From Eleginops maclovinus (lineage: Eukaryota > Chordata > Actinopteri > Perciformes > Eleginopidae), in assembly GCF_036324505.1 (NCBI RefSeq), contig NC_086370.1:10092512-10156511 (forward strand): DNA of 64,000 nt, read 5' to 3'. Within the stretch, counting starts at the first letter, position 1; every line of letters begins with the position of its first letter. The notes under the pieces were generated by a model. It was not told the origin of the DNA. It ran no database searches and saw only the letters and a program-made list of their open reading frames with translations. Position numbers and translations under genes: made by a program. Shown here piece by piece: positions 30,515 through 44,011 of the stretch.

Positions 30515-33500
30515 GCACTAGTAGTGTTGTCATCCATAGTCTTTCTTTATATTAATAGAGGTTAATAAATATTTATTTTTCAATATGTTGCTATTATTTC
30601 TATATGGTTATTGTTTCTAAGCACTATTATTTGGAGCATTTTTGGAAATTCTTTCAAAGGGGAGAAGGGCAAATCTTCACTTTGTGAATTTAGTAACAAT
30701 AGATAATCAAAAATAATTGCAAAGAATTTACTGACGTTCTACTAGCCATTTTTATTTATTTATCATTGCAATTTTAATTGTCTGCAGTAATCTGTGTTTG
30801 ACAGAAATGATTTCTTAATGTTGATCTTTTGGAGATATTTCATTGAAGTGTTTCACATGTAATACTACATCTAATCATATAATTCATCTTTTTCAACCAC
30901 TTCCTATACACCACATTTTAAGCATTAAGTCATTTAAGGATGCACTGGGGGAGATAAAGGAGAGATAATGAATGTGCCACAAAAATAAAACCCTTTTTGA
31001 AATGGTAAGTTTGTACAGAAAATTGTAAATTCATTACCTTAAACTTGTTGGCTTGTCTTGCTGATTCCTACATGACCATAGTATGCCTGTTCTGTTTGAC
31101 AATTTGTTCTCACTTTTTTGGAAAAGGTTTACAGAATTTTGTCATTTCACTTTATAATTGTATCTGAATTTGTGTGCAAGACTAAAAGTGAAAGTGCAAC
31201 GACAGACTCCCCCTGGCTCCTTTACAGTCCTTCTCATGTGTCTCAGTACTGGCTGTTCTCCCCTAGTGTCAGCAGTGCTAGTCAAACACTGCCAATTAAG
31301 CACCCGTAGAAATGTCTCATATTCCCTTCCCCTCTCATCAAAATAACACTGACTCAGTTCAACTATTGAATAAGAGGATCGTTTTTACATTGCTAATTTC
31401 TACCATTGTGTCTGACAGTGAGGAAGAGATATTCCAAGTGTTTCGATTGGATCTCGGTAGAGTGTCATTTCACGGTTATATGTGGCGGGGAAGCAGCTAT
31501 GATGAGTTTCTCGATCATCTTCAAGACACAATCAAACATCATTTATCTATACCACAACACTATAAAGAGTAATGACATTGAAAATACTGCAGCAGAGATA
31601 AACAGCTTCACGGCTTTGACTGTTCCACGCTTCTTTGACCCTTGATTATAACAAGACGGGAGATTCTCGGATTCGGAGATTAATTGTCTTGTTTAATTTC
31701 ACCTTGGTGATTAGGGGAGGAAGCAAGTCAAATCCCTGCTGCTGCTTATATATAATGTATGCACCCTCATTGTCAAAGCCTGTATTTTCAAGGGCACTGT
31801 CCATCAAAGCTGCTGTCAGCACCTCTGAGGAACATGTGTGATAGTAGCATGTGTAACTGTTTGCATGACCATGTGTTGAATATATGTGCTGATGGTCCGA
31901 ATGAAGACCGCAGAGAGAGATTAAGGGGGAGAGGAGGGCTGCTGCTGTTGGATAAGACCCCCTATTGAAATGAATGCATGCAGATAAATGGGCTGTTGCT
32001 GAGTGGGATTCACACACTGTGGGCCTCCTTTAAGATAGGGCACACTGTACATTGTTTCTGTTCTCTTTGCTACATTTGTTTACGGTTCCTTTGTCCCAGG
32101 CTGCACGGCATCGGGTCATTAGACTCCAGCGGAAGATCCAGGGCTTGTGTATGCTGACGGTTTCTGAAGAAAGGGTCTTGCAGTTTTGAGATACGTGTTA
32201 TCAAAGCAATATTCTTGTAGAATACATTTGTGAATAGCATTTAAAAGCCAAGAATTGATTAGAAACCTGTTACATTTTGGGTGCAAAAAGGCAGCCAAGG
32301 TTAATTTACTGGATGAGGAAGCCGTTATAACCCTCCTTGTAGGCGCGTCTCTGCATTGGCCTATTTTAAATCCCTCATGAAAACAGGAGTTAATTAGGAA
32401 CACCAACAGAAGAGAAATCCAAGACAAGACACCAGCGTTTATTTTAGCCTGAAAAAGCACAATGCGTTTGCGTCCACACTCAATTATTTGGCGGTGCGTT
32501 TTTATAAGTGCCTGCTTTGGATGGTGTGTTATTGTGTGCTTATTCAACACGGGACAATATAATAAAAAAGTAAACACAATAGAAGCTCTTTGTGGGGTTA
32601 AACCTGCGTCTAATTAACAAAGAGCAAATTTGAAACGGGAATTAGTCTATGAAAGGGAGCTTGTTAATGAAGTGTGTGAAAGAATGAAAGACCAAAGCAT
32701 GCAGCTTTCCTGGCTGGAGAAAGGTTAATGAGTGTATGAAGCAGACCAGGAGAGTGTTTCCTCACACTGCTCCGGGTTCTGATCCTCAGGGCCTCCCATC
32801 TTCTTGGACCTTTTGTTCTGCATTTAAACAGCATATTTTCAAAGCATTCCTCTATGTCCAATTATTCTCATCTTAATATTAATAATATGTTTGTTAGAAT
32901 TTCAATTTTGATCTTATCTTGTGGGCCAGGGAGGGACTAGGGATTTGGCTGTTTGCAAATACACCAAAGACCAGTCTGGAAACACGGACCCCATCTCAGT
33001 CACAGTGCTTTGTAGCTTAATTTTCCTGGGTAGTCATCATTTATATCCAACCAATGTGTATATGATTCCCTTTTTTAATAGAGCATGAAGCCATCATTTT
33101 GCCATAATCGAATAGCTGAACCGTTTTCATGAAATTTGACAGAAACCTTTACATGGTTCTGTTTTAGACTGTATAAACCCAAAATGCTGGTTTCTTGCTT
33201 TTGACATCCTGTATACATCAGTCTTGCTTCACATACTCACATTCACTGCATGAAGAATGATTTGACACAATCTCATTCCCATGAGATCATCATGCACATC
33301 ATAGCAAACAACACATGTCAATACTACGAAAGCTTGTGTATAATTCCAGGATTATAGGGTATTAAGTTCAAGGAAACTTCACACCCTTCAAACAAAAGCA
33401 AGTTATAAACAACTATTGGTTAGACCCAGAGCCCATATACATTTTAGATGATTTAACTTTTGTCACTGTAGAGACTTATTGAGTGACTAAAAAAGGGAAA

Positions 33501-35239
33501 GGAGGGATAAGATAAAAAAGGTTTCCTGATGACAACACACTTCCTGCAATTACCATGTTTATACAAAAATCTATATGCCAACCTATTCCTCTTCCACTGC
33601 ATTAATTCTACATTGCTTATTACGTTTCTACAGTCATTGTTTTTAATGAATGCTCACTGTCAAAAACTTTGCTCCGTTGATTCACACTGTCTGAAGTCAA
33701 GGCTTTTGATTTTAATTGTCCCTGACTTGGAGATGAGTTGAACACAGACAAAGTATTGAATTTTCATCCCGTATTTCAAGCAATAAAAAGCCACTGGGCT
33801 GTAGGTTTCATTAGGGTGTTGATTGATTAAGACCAGGTGCCACAGGCACAAGGGAGTGTTTTAGATGTACTTGTCCAGTTTTTTTGCATATTTCACTTTA
33901 ACTTGACAGATAATGGTTTATATAAATACATTTGTATTTATTTTAATAATACGACAACACTGTAGACATGTTTTTTTCTTTAATTCCATCTATTGCTTAA
34001 GACATGATTTATAAATAAATAAAGTGTCCATGAGGCATTTTGGGGAATATAATCAGTATAACAAAACAACATACATTTTAGGAATTAAATTGCATTGGAA
34101 GATAAAATAGGAAGTGTTTATTTTACAAAGCAGATCCAAATACTTAAAGTTAACAGTTGCCAATACAAGACATTATTGGCCATTCTTAAATCCACTGGTC
34201 CTCTTTTAGATTACTCATCTTCTGGCATTTTACAAATGTTTATGTTGTTTAACATTTTACTGCCAAAGTCTCCTTTTGGATGAATCAATTACAAAAATTC
34301 AAAGAATATTTAAAATGTTCAAATTGGCAACTAAGCATCCTTAGCTTAGGCATTCTTTTGAGGAGTGTTTAAGTGCATACTAACATACTTTACTACTACA
34401 GTACTCTGATCTGATACAATGCTCTCAGGCGAGGAAATCATTCGGCGAAGGGGTGATTAAGAGGGTTTGAGCCGTTTAAGGACAAAGTTGTCGTGCCAAG
34501 AATTCGTGAGACATTGTCACAGTCTGCATTTGTTAAAACAGCTGTTAAAGTTGCATGCATGCTATTTCAGCGCACAATGCTATGCATAAAAAAAACCACA
34601 ATGTTGTTGTTAACACCTGTAAAGCTCAGCCCTGGATCCTTTGCCCCTCTCCTCTCCAGCTGGCCTTGATGCTCTTGCTGAGGCCAAGCACACTCTCACC
34701 CGAGTTCTTCCACTTTCAGGCAAAATAAGACAGTCTCGTACTATGGTTTCTGGGGCTGAAGGCTTCTGGGGTTGCACTGGCATCTTGGCCCACCTCCTCA
34801 TCCACCCCTCTGCAAACCAAAATAGGCTCCATAATTCATCCTAGTCAATCCAGCAAGAATGTAAATAAAGAACAAAAGTTGCTTGTTCTACACTTATCAG
34901 AGGCCCTCTTCAGAAATAGAACTTCCTTAAAACTGATCCTGCTGAAGGCCTGGCCCTGGCCTTTTTCTCCACTGCATTTTCTAAAGTAACACTGCAGGGT
35001 AGTGCGCCATAGTGTCTGTGCTGCCCTTATCTCACATTGGCAGACACTAGGTCTCCCCATACTCTGGATTTCCTTCTGAGCCTGAGCTCGCGTGGCCCTG
35101 CTTCTCCTCTCTCATCTGCATCACCATCTCCTCCTTCAATCCACCTCAAACTAACTGACTTTAATTTGTCTTTTTTGTCCTCATACAGTGAACTGTACTT
35201 TCTGACTTCATCGGTCGTAGCAACCGTCGATTAAAAAGG

Positions 35240-35480
35240 CATCGCCCAATAAAATCTGTGAACAACTGATGTTAATTAATATCAGAGGTTTATGGTGTGT
35301 GGTACAGGTCCCGGCATGGCTCTTAGCACTTGATAACCATTTGGCCATGCAGTTTGAGTGCCATTTTGGAGGCTGGGACTAATGAAGCTTGTCGGCTAAA
35401 ATGAAGCCAGACTGTGAAATGGCCTCATCAGGTACATTATCTTTACACAATCAGAGCATTAGCACCTTCATTTGGACACA
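35240..35480. promoter_or_regulatory. Candidate conserved noncoding element with palindromic TTAATTAA core
   Basis: It contains GATGTTAATTAATATC, a palindrome over 14 of 16 bases that would suit a paired homeodomain dimer. This is followed by about 200 bases of complex, repeat-free sequence with further TAATGAAGC and CTTCATTTGG motifs. Confidence 0.25.
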
Positions 35481-36285
35481 GTGTCACTTTCATTTCTTGG
35501 ATGCCATCAAAACCACAGGACACCTTTTATTAATAATGAGAATATAAAATAACTGAAAATGTAATTTGCGTAAAACATCATCTAAAATGATTGTGTGGGC
35601 TGAGTACTGATTGCCTCATATAAAATCTTACATGGATTTCACACGACTTGTTACTCCGTATTTTTCAGAGTCATAAATGATGGATTGCTAATTTCCATTT
35701 ATTTGTGGTTTTGTGCTGCAAAAATAAAAATGAGTCTGTTTAATGAACTTTTATCAATAATATATTTTCAGTTTCAGGCTAATCACATTCCTAATTGTAA
35801 GTTTACTGATGCTACAGTTTTCCTAATATAGATTGGAAGAAGGAAATGCAGAACCCAAGGACCCAAAAGCCTAGCTGCTATCTCAGGGATATATCAACAC
35901 AACTCAATAACTCAAAATCAGAAATCACATTTTGTAAGTCCCCAACTCTTACCCAGGGCGCCGATGGTGACCTTTGTTCCTTGTCGACTGACCTTAAGTT
36001 CACTGCCAACAAGTCACAAGTACCATTTTCCTCAAATCTAGGCTTTGCACCCCCAAAAATCAGTCACCCTAATGTCTCCAAATGGTTCAGAATTGTACTG
36101 ACATGTTGTTTTTTGTGTTTATTTATTTCCTCTATTGTACCATATAGCTTTCATTATTTGTTTCATGTCTTCATGAGTTGATTTAACCTTCATTTTTATA
36201 TAATTTGGCCCCACAGTAATAAGTATATATTCACTGTATTATATTTACTGTATGTACTGCTTTTTTTCTGCTATCCTTTTTAAAA

Positions 36286-36320
36286 AAGGTGCTATCTAAT
36301 TACAATTTGTATTACTAATA
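36286..36320 (+). mobile_element. Possible LINE (L2-like) 3' tail remnant
   Basis: AAGGTGCTATCTAATTACAA resembles the AAGGTGCTATATAAATA sequence found at the 3' end of many teleost L2-type LINEs. Only about 35 bases are recognisable and there is no coding remnant upstream, so it may be chance similarity. Confidence 0.3.
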
Positions 36321-39300
36321 CTTACGACAGATACACATACGACAGGAGTAATGATATGTTTCATTATGCTTTGATTACTATTCTGAATCAGTCACTGATG
36401 AGTTGGTCCATTCATAAAGCACAATGTCATCCAAAGAAACACGGTCAACCATTTCTCTTAGCTTAGAGTTCTGTTCATTTTCTAGGCATAGTTGATCTCA
36501 GCAGCTTCTTGGATAGGCCAAAACAAGTGGAATAATGGAGTGATAAAAGAGGAAAGTCTTGGCAAGGAAGTTGGCATTTAGGAGCCCCTCCCCAGAGGAA
36601 AGATGACCCCCTGGAGTTTAATATATTGCTAGCTTAACATTTTCAAGTGTTCATGACTGGAGGGTGAAAACCACAATGACCATCACTAGGGACATGTGGA
36701 CTTTTCCATTATTTCTTGACTGGATGTATCACACTTTGCTTCTTGGGCACATGTGTGTGTTCACAGGTTTATATAGATGCTGCAATGTAGCCTTTGTTTT
36801 CTTTATCTCACTGGGGCCTTTGTTCCTAATAGTATCCGTATTGTTCCTTCCCCACCTGTGTGGTGTCTACAATGTCTTTTCTCCTCTGTTGATATATTTT
36901 CGTCTTCCTCACCCTAGTTGAATGTATGCTCACTAATGTGTTTTAACACAAACACATCCATACAGACTACACACACATCCCTCGGTATGTTGTGTATTAT
37001 CTCTGTCCTTGACACGCAGAGTTAGGAGGAGAGGCTGTGCATGGAAGTAAAACTAAACTGTCTCTTTTATAATACTCAGGTCTTTCTTCTCTCAGCTGTT
37101 GTCATTTCTTTCTTAGCTGTTTCCATGTCTCTGTCGGCACTGAAAGAAACATTATTCTGAGTGGAACTTGACTAACGAAGTGGTGAGTCTTTATGACTTA
37201 GCCGATTGCATCACATTATTATCAAATGTGTGGTAAGATGCTTGCAGTTGGCATATCCTGTTTGTTTTTTTACCCTGGCTTTTGTGTGGTTGATGAACTA
37301 GGCATATCTTTGCTTCCCTTTATGACAATCATTTCTGTGCTAATCCTCTCTGTCTATCTTTGGCCTGGTCTCTTACTTTCTCTATTCTTTCGTCACCTTA
37401 AGTACCGCCAGGATCGAGTGCTGGTAGTAAGAAAGAAGCACTCTGCCTGTATTGTAAACTCAAGCACTTCAACCTTTACAAAGATGTCTTTACCACAGAC
37501 ATTCCTTCGTGTCTCTCTCATTTCACAACAGCTAGCTGAGAAAACTTACGGCTTTTCAGCAGCCTGTATGGATATGCTTTATACCTGCTAATTGCTGTCT
37601 CTTAAAAGACAGGCATCCAATGAGGCTCATTCTCTAGGTTGAGTATCCACTCAATACTTCGGCCATTTGTTCTGCAGATTGTCAGGGTGTAGCAATGTTG
37701 CCTGGTGCTCTATTATATTGATGTATTTTTCTGTTATAATCACTTGCCTTATTGCACAGGACCCATTTATATTCGAACTAAAAGACAGCCTTGTGGGTCG
37801 AAGGGGCAGATGTTAGTAATTTCAGTCCCCAATGTGCTGAAGAGAAAAATAGCAGGGACATTTATGCACTACGATAATGCTGTAGATGGGCAGTGAAGGC
37901 ATAAGAAAATAATGCATATTATTGTTTCTGATGTGCGACCTTTGACCCTATAGTACTGTGAGACTTCTTATTTATCCATGCTGAGGAATTTCCCCCCAAG
38001 ACAATTTCTGCATTTATTAGACGATTTAAAGCGATTCTCATATGACTCTGACATACCATTACCTCATTCACCTTCACAGTGTTGAGTATTCTGGCCGGAC
38101 ATGATTAAGCATTGAGGAGCCGGCCCTCAGTCAGTTCTGCCACGTACGTGTGCATTTGCCCACTCCAGGGCATAGAAGAATAGACGCTGCAGTAAATGTT
38201 TCAATTAATCACCGTCAAAGAAGATATGCATTTCTCAAGGACTTCTTTAGATGTTTTAAATGTATGGCCAACTTTATATTCAAATCACACTTGGTGTGAA
38301 ATGTGAGCTCAAATGGTCATTGACATGACAAATTTCACAAAGCAAAGAAACCAATGGTGATAATACATCTTCTACGCTCTGTCAAATACACATTAAAGCT
38401 GCTCGAATGAACTGCACCTCAGGCCAAGACCACGAGTCAGGGAAATGAGCAACCAATCTGAGCAAACCACCAACTGGTACATTTTTACCCTGTAATAGAA
38501 TAGGCTCAAACTTAAGTAAATGTTTGGCTTTATTGTACTTAATAAATATTTATAAGATTTTCCAGAGTCTTTGATGTCTTTTTTCCATTTCTGGCCAAGC
38601 GGGTCGGATCTGTGGTGACAGACGGTGGCTTTGTGTGGTGAGGGGGCTGGCGGATGACCCCAACAGGAGCACCTGTCCAAGAGTGGACCTGCTGCTCGCT
38701 GTGTTATGCCTTTTGGTGGGTTTGGCATTAACCCCACTGTCATGTTCCCTTCTCCTCACTACCCTCTCACCCCTGGCCTAAGACAGACATAACCTGCCAG
38801 ATCCACTCTGTCATCACAGGATTAATTAAAATGCTACACGGCAAAGGCACTGGATCCCCTCGGGACTGTGGTATATGCATGGATGACATACACACGTGTG
38901 AGTACTCACACCAACACATTCCTGTCTGACAAAGTGCCAGGTTGTTGTGTTCAGTCACCTCAGGGGACTGATAACCAAATGATCCCCTACAGTGATGGAT
39001 GGACACATCTCACCTCAGCATCCCCTTATTTAATGTGTTGTCCAATAAATCTTTGGACATATTTGGAGTGTGAGACATTACTTATGCCCGACTAAGTGAA
39101 TTTGGCCAAAACCATGACCATCTGCCTCAAGTTGATGATTTACATTTTCAGCATTTTCCTTGCAGTGACAACTATGTCATCAAGAGTTCCAAATTACCTA
39201 CTTTCATTGTTGCTTAATTCATACCTCTCCCACAAGGCACACTATTCATTCAAAGTGATTCATATAAATAGAAAAGAAAAGGGGGGTTACTTATTTATCC

Positions 39301-40843
39301 CAGACCCCAGTGATGCCCCGGCAAATAGACAATGGAGGTGAGGGGTACTTAATGAATTCTGTTGTCCTGTGTGCTATCCCTGGCTATCAACATTATTTGA
39401 TTAGTGACCTGATGACTATGAATGTGAGGGACCGCTTTATTCAAGTCTATTGTGGTTCCTGGGGCGAGACTCCATGTTACAGGGCTCAGCCCCCTTGCAT
39501 TGCGACCCTGCCCTTGTGTCATGTATGCACACAAACAGGCGACTGGGTGATTAATGACCAAGTTCGTGGTGCCATTGACAACTTCTGGTGACTCTACACA
39601 AAAGCCATCACCCTTGTCACATTAGCACCAAACTGGGAACAGTTGCCCGTATGCTGCTGGCCTAAGACGCAGCATGTGTGATGACAGATGTGTATACAGG
39701 GCACATTTGCCTCAGACTCAGCATTGTCCCTCGTAAAAAATGGTATGTTTTTCTTATATTTCTTTAATGCATCAAGCTTTTAGCCTCCGCACAACACACC
39801 TTAGAATCCCTCTTTATTAACATCATCGGCTCAGCTTGCGTTTCCTGGCTTCCGCTGATTTCATTAGTGCACTACTTCCATCAATGTATGTCTTCTTTGC
39901 AGTTGTGTCTCAAGCTAATAATAATCCAGCATAATTAAAAGATGAAGAATGGGCCTGCCAGCATTCCTAGCAGTGTTTTCTGAGGCTGGAAACTTTCCTC
40001 TTCTGCTTAAGTTTTTGTTTAAATGAAATATCTGCATATTAAAGAAGATGAATAATTAGTAGCCTTAGAGCATCTGGTTGTATAAAATGTTCATCTGACT
40101 TCTAAAGTGCTTTAATCTGGGAGGTGCATGCAAGCTTTAGTTTGTTAGGTGATAAGGGGAACAATCTAACAAATATAAAAAAAGGTGGATATTATTTCTT
40201 CCTGATGAACCGGATGCCACACTATAGATATACATGCCTTCTATTTCCAAACTTCCACAACACATTCACATCAATCTATCCTCAACAGTAAGTAAAGTGT
40301 GACTGAATAAGCTAAATTGCTGTCTTTCCTGCTACAATATCCTCTTTTCACCATAGCTAGCACATTTAATAAGAATTGTTGTTAATGACATCTGTGACTG
40401 GGGTGTAACCTTTAGCACTTTAAACCTGTTTCCTGGATGTCTCACTTCCATAACACTAAGAACAGGTGGGTTGTCTTTCAACATTTCCCAAGATATCTTT
40501 TTATCTTACCTTTTTACTTATGAAATGCACCAGCTGAATGCACAGTTAAAACCGTAAAAACATTGCAGACATAGGTGCTATTATGACAATGTCTCATATG
40601 GCTAAAACAGGTGTCAGCTGGCTGCTCCATCTGTGAAGAGAATGTAAAGTATGCATGTTTACAGATTGTAAACATCATATTTTAATGCTGCTGAACAATG
40701 TTTTCGTTTATCCATCAATACCCGCAATGCTCAGTGTGTAGTGTTGGTGTGTAGCAAGTTTGTGTCGAATAGAGAGGCAGAAGGTGCAGTTTGTCGATGA
40801 ATAAGTGCTGCAGGTCCTGAAGACCAACATTTGATATTTATCA

Positions 40844-40855
40844 TGTTCATAGGAT
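40844..40855. repeat. Left target-site duplication of the retro-insertion
   Basis: First copy of TGTTCATAGGAT. The exact second copy is at 41143-41154, immediately after the A-rich tail of the inserted sequence. Confidence 0.7.
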
Positions 40856-41142
40856 TGTTCATTTTTTAAATGTATTTCGTTTTTTGTTTAGTTCTGTTAG
40901 TCGGTACATCACTCTTACATTTTGGCTGTCTGGTCGGTTCTAGTTATGAAGGTGGTTTAAATATTGTACACATTCAAGTGAAAATCAACTATGTATGGCT
41001 TGTCAATTAATGTACAACAGTAGAGATGAATCTGATCACTAGTAGATTTGAACTGTTGTGACATTTGTAACTGTGGTTCCTATCAATGTACCAAATGTCT
41101 TCAATAAAAATATTTTAAAAAATACAATAATAATAATAATAT
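40856..41142 (+). mobile_element. Short retro-inserted sequence with poly(A) signal, A-rich tail and 12-bp target-site duplication
   Basis: TGTTCATAGGAT occurs exactly at 40844-40855 and again at 41143-41154. The 287 bases between them end with AATAAA (41103-41108), an A-rich stretch and an (AAT)n run. This is the signature of LINE-mediated retroposition of a 5'-truncated transcript: a perfect duplication at both sides, with tail and poly(A) signal at the 3' end. I do not recognise the source; it reads like a 3' UTR and has no open frame. A truncated LINE or SINE with an (AAT)n tail is the alternative. Confidence 0.7.
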
Positions 41143-41154
41143 TGTTCATAGGAT
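41143..41154. repeat. Right target-site duplication of the retro-insertion
   Basis: Second exact copy of TGTTCATAGGAT, following the (AAT)n tail. The two copies have not diverged, so the insertion is probably not ancient. Confidence 0.7.
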
Positions 41155-43544
41155 GTAAAATAGGTCGGGTCTGGAACTAATCTTGTTCAATACCATAGTG
41201 TTTACCCTTGAAAGGCTAATCATGCAAGCTACACCTCTGTGAATCATTTCGTAGGCAGTTTTTTTTTTAGCAACTAAAAAACACACACTTTTCTTTCAAA
41301 AATGTGTTGGGGAAAGAAAAGCAAAAATAACTTCACCATAGGCCTTTTTGATTTGTTTTTCCAGCCTCAACACTGCAATTTAATTATTGAATCATGCTCG
41401 CTCGGCTTTATAGGTAGTGTATAGATTTGCACAATATGACATATAGCTTATGCTGTTGATGGGCTGCACACATTCATTATTGCCATTTAATAATATTTGT
41501 GGAAAATCTTGATTATTAATCAAAAACCTCCTCCACCAGTCCAACTTTAAAATAAGTACATTATAAAGATATGAAAGATGCTAATAAAATGTGACCTTTT
41601 TCCTGATATATGACTTACATTTTTAATCCATTCTCTCAATTTTTGATCCTACATTGCACTAGATTAACAGTGTAACATACTAGTTATGTTCAGTATTTTG
41701 CTCACAACAAAGGGATTACCAAGCATTCCAAGAACCAGTGGAAAGTTAGATATGGTAGAATTGCCAGATGTTAGTTTAAGCCGTGTGAGTGTAATAGTTT
41801 CTATAAGCACACACATCTCCATGATAACTTGAGCAGGTTTTAAGTAGTGGAAAGCTCAGGATTACAGTGTCTCAAATCCTTTGACCTCCCCCTCCCAGCA
41901 GCCGTGTACTGCTCGATTGAAATAGATTCAAAAACAAAATAATTTCAACTCATCCTTCCTCTCAACCCCGTCCTTTTTCTATCTTTTCATTCTCAAATTC
42001 CTTTTAAATGAAAAATGCTTCTCTCTTTCTTGGTATTTTGTACAACAGACGGTCCCATTTTACTCCCCCCTCAATGGGGAGGAAATGAGAGCAGATTCCT
42101 CTCACACAGAGATCTCAGTAATCGTGTGGCTGCGTGTCACAAGCGCACCACAGTGACAGCAGCTTTTAATTAATCCCACATCCCACCAGCCTGCCCTGCC
42201 CATTGGTGGCTTCTCCCCCAAACTTTTTCCTCTTAACTTTTCTTCTGTGTGCTTGTGTGGTGCGGCGGTTGGGGGGGTTCTCTAACTGCAGTCCCTCAAC
42301 CCGCTGCAGTGTTGTGTGCATAACTTGTATAGTTACAGGATGACACTGCTGTCACTTTTCCACACTTCTGAAAGCGGGAGACAGCCCACTAACTGCGTTC
42401 ACGTGTTTAAACCCTCAGCTCCACCAACTCTGTCTCCAAGAGTTTGTGAACTGGGACTAAAACTATGCGAGTACACAGCGTCCACATGAAATGTTATTAA
42501 GCCTTTATGATGGTGGGCCTACACTGGGTCAGAGACGCGTCCCCCTTTGCTGCACTGCAGTGATCTCATGTCAAGGTGCCTGAGGACAGGGAAATAATGA
42601 CGCCTTGAAGTGTCTGCGTTCTCCTTCTGCTGCCTGATGAATGGTGACAGGTTGTATTTACAATCCTAAAAGATGTTGACACTGCAGAAATTCTACACCT
42701 CTTGGAAAAGTACCAAAACATTGCTACCCTTGAGCAAAGTCTGTGTTTTAGACCCGGCTGAGGTGGGGAAGTGCTGCTGTCTGAGGGAAGGGGGGGCTTG
42801 ATCAACTTTTCTGGAGAAATGAACTGATGTCTCATTGAAGGTCAGACTGTCAGGGTAATATCAGACCTGCTGAGTTCCCTGCTCAGTCTTCCTCAAAGCA
42901 TCTTGGGAGAAGGAAGTCCAGTTTGAGCAGGAGAATGAAAGCCTCAGCATGTAATTGATATCATTTATATTGAGCTTCTTTGTACATCAATGTGATTTAG
43001 TAAAGTTGGTTCAGACAGCGTTGCTTGATGGTCAGCATGGAACGTTTCCCGTCAGCACTGTTTCGCTGATTATGCAAGGTTGCTGCGTTTTCTGTGTTTT
43101 CCCCCTGAGAGTGAATAAGACATACTGCTGCAGACCAACTCTGCAGACACAAACCTTGGCTGGCTACTCGGTATGAGTTGGCTGTAGCAAGCATTGGGTT
43201 AGCAAAGTGGACTCAACTTGCATGCGATTAGGCTGTCAACATCTGAAAATAATGAGCTGCAGACAGATGCACATTGGCATGCAAATACTGTACTGACATT
43301 TAAAGCTGGCTTAACATAAATGAGAGAAGAGAATGGATCGAAGAGGAGCTTTGGCCTCTCTGCTGCAGATCTACTGAGGGTAATGGACAAGTTGGACCCC
43401 TCAGAACCTTTAGGGATGAAATAATTATTCCCCTGCATCAGACTTCATGGACAAATGGGACTGAGGGTCGATTAAGTTCGGAGGGGGACGTGATGTTGAT
43501 CTCATAAAGGGCATCAGTAGATGTATGGCCTCTTACAAGATCAT

Positions 43545-43900
43545 TTAAACCACTTAATGGAGGACGGGAATTAATGGCTGCCATAGAGCAGAGTCAATTA
43601 TATGGATATTTTCATAACATATTGTGTATAATTCATGGCGTAATGGCACGGACACCAATCAGGCCCTCTGCTTTTGTTTTGGTTATAGCCTGATTTAAAT
43701 GAGATTATTGACTCTGTATATCGGCCTATAGAATAAGTTGCTCTCTCCGCACAGTGATATAGATGTGTTGTCATTGTCTGCCATTGTGGGGTGGCACAGT
43801 CTTGATGGCGTTGGCTCTTGTTAATTTGTATTAATGTCAGATAATTTAGAGTTGCGATGGATGTATGGGCACGCCTTGTGCTCTCAGGCAAAAAATTGGA
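43545..43900. promoter_or_regulatory. Candidate conserved noncoding element
   Basis: Block with ACTTAATGGAGG, GAATTAATGGCTGCC, AGTCAATTATATGG and GTATTAATGTCAGA, about 5 kb downstream of the flrt3 stop. Repeat-free and of higher complexity than its surroundings. Proposed only on motif density. Confidence 0.25.
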
Positions 43901-43999
43901 TTCATTAAGAAGACGGAGGAGCTGGTTAGGATTTTTGGCCCCGTGGTTTCAGGTCACTGAGTAATGTGAAGAGATGGAGAGGGTCTTGGCCTGGAGGAT

Positions 44000-44011
44000 G
44001 GGGGGGGGGGG
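44000..44011. repeat. Poly-G homopolymer (12 bases)
   Basis: A run of 12 G within a G-rich stretch (GGAGGAT upstream); length may be uncertain in the assembly. Confidence 0.95.

Larger units (their letters stand above)
30308..40843. other. Noncoding DNA, no gene seen
   Basis: It includes a small hairpin (30492-30514), a candidate conserved block (35240-35480) and a possible LINE tail (36286-36320). Minus-strand open frames of 123-152 codons at 31646-32577 match no family I know. No macrod2 macro-domain exon was recognised. Confidence 0.55.

Noticed and set aside
32005..32034. HTVG-like peptide (CACACTGTGGGC) as a possible macrod2 macro-domain exon
   Set aside because: The flanking residues do not match the macro domain and a stop codon follows at once.
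32119..32577. 152-codon minus-strand open frame
   Set aside because: Composition looks like translated intron; no domain or family recognised.
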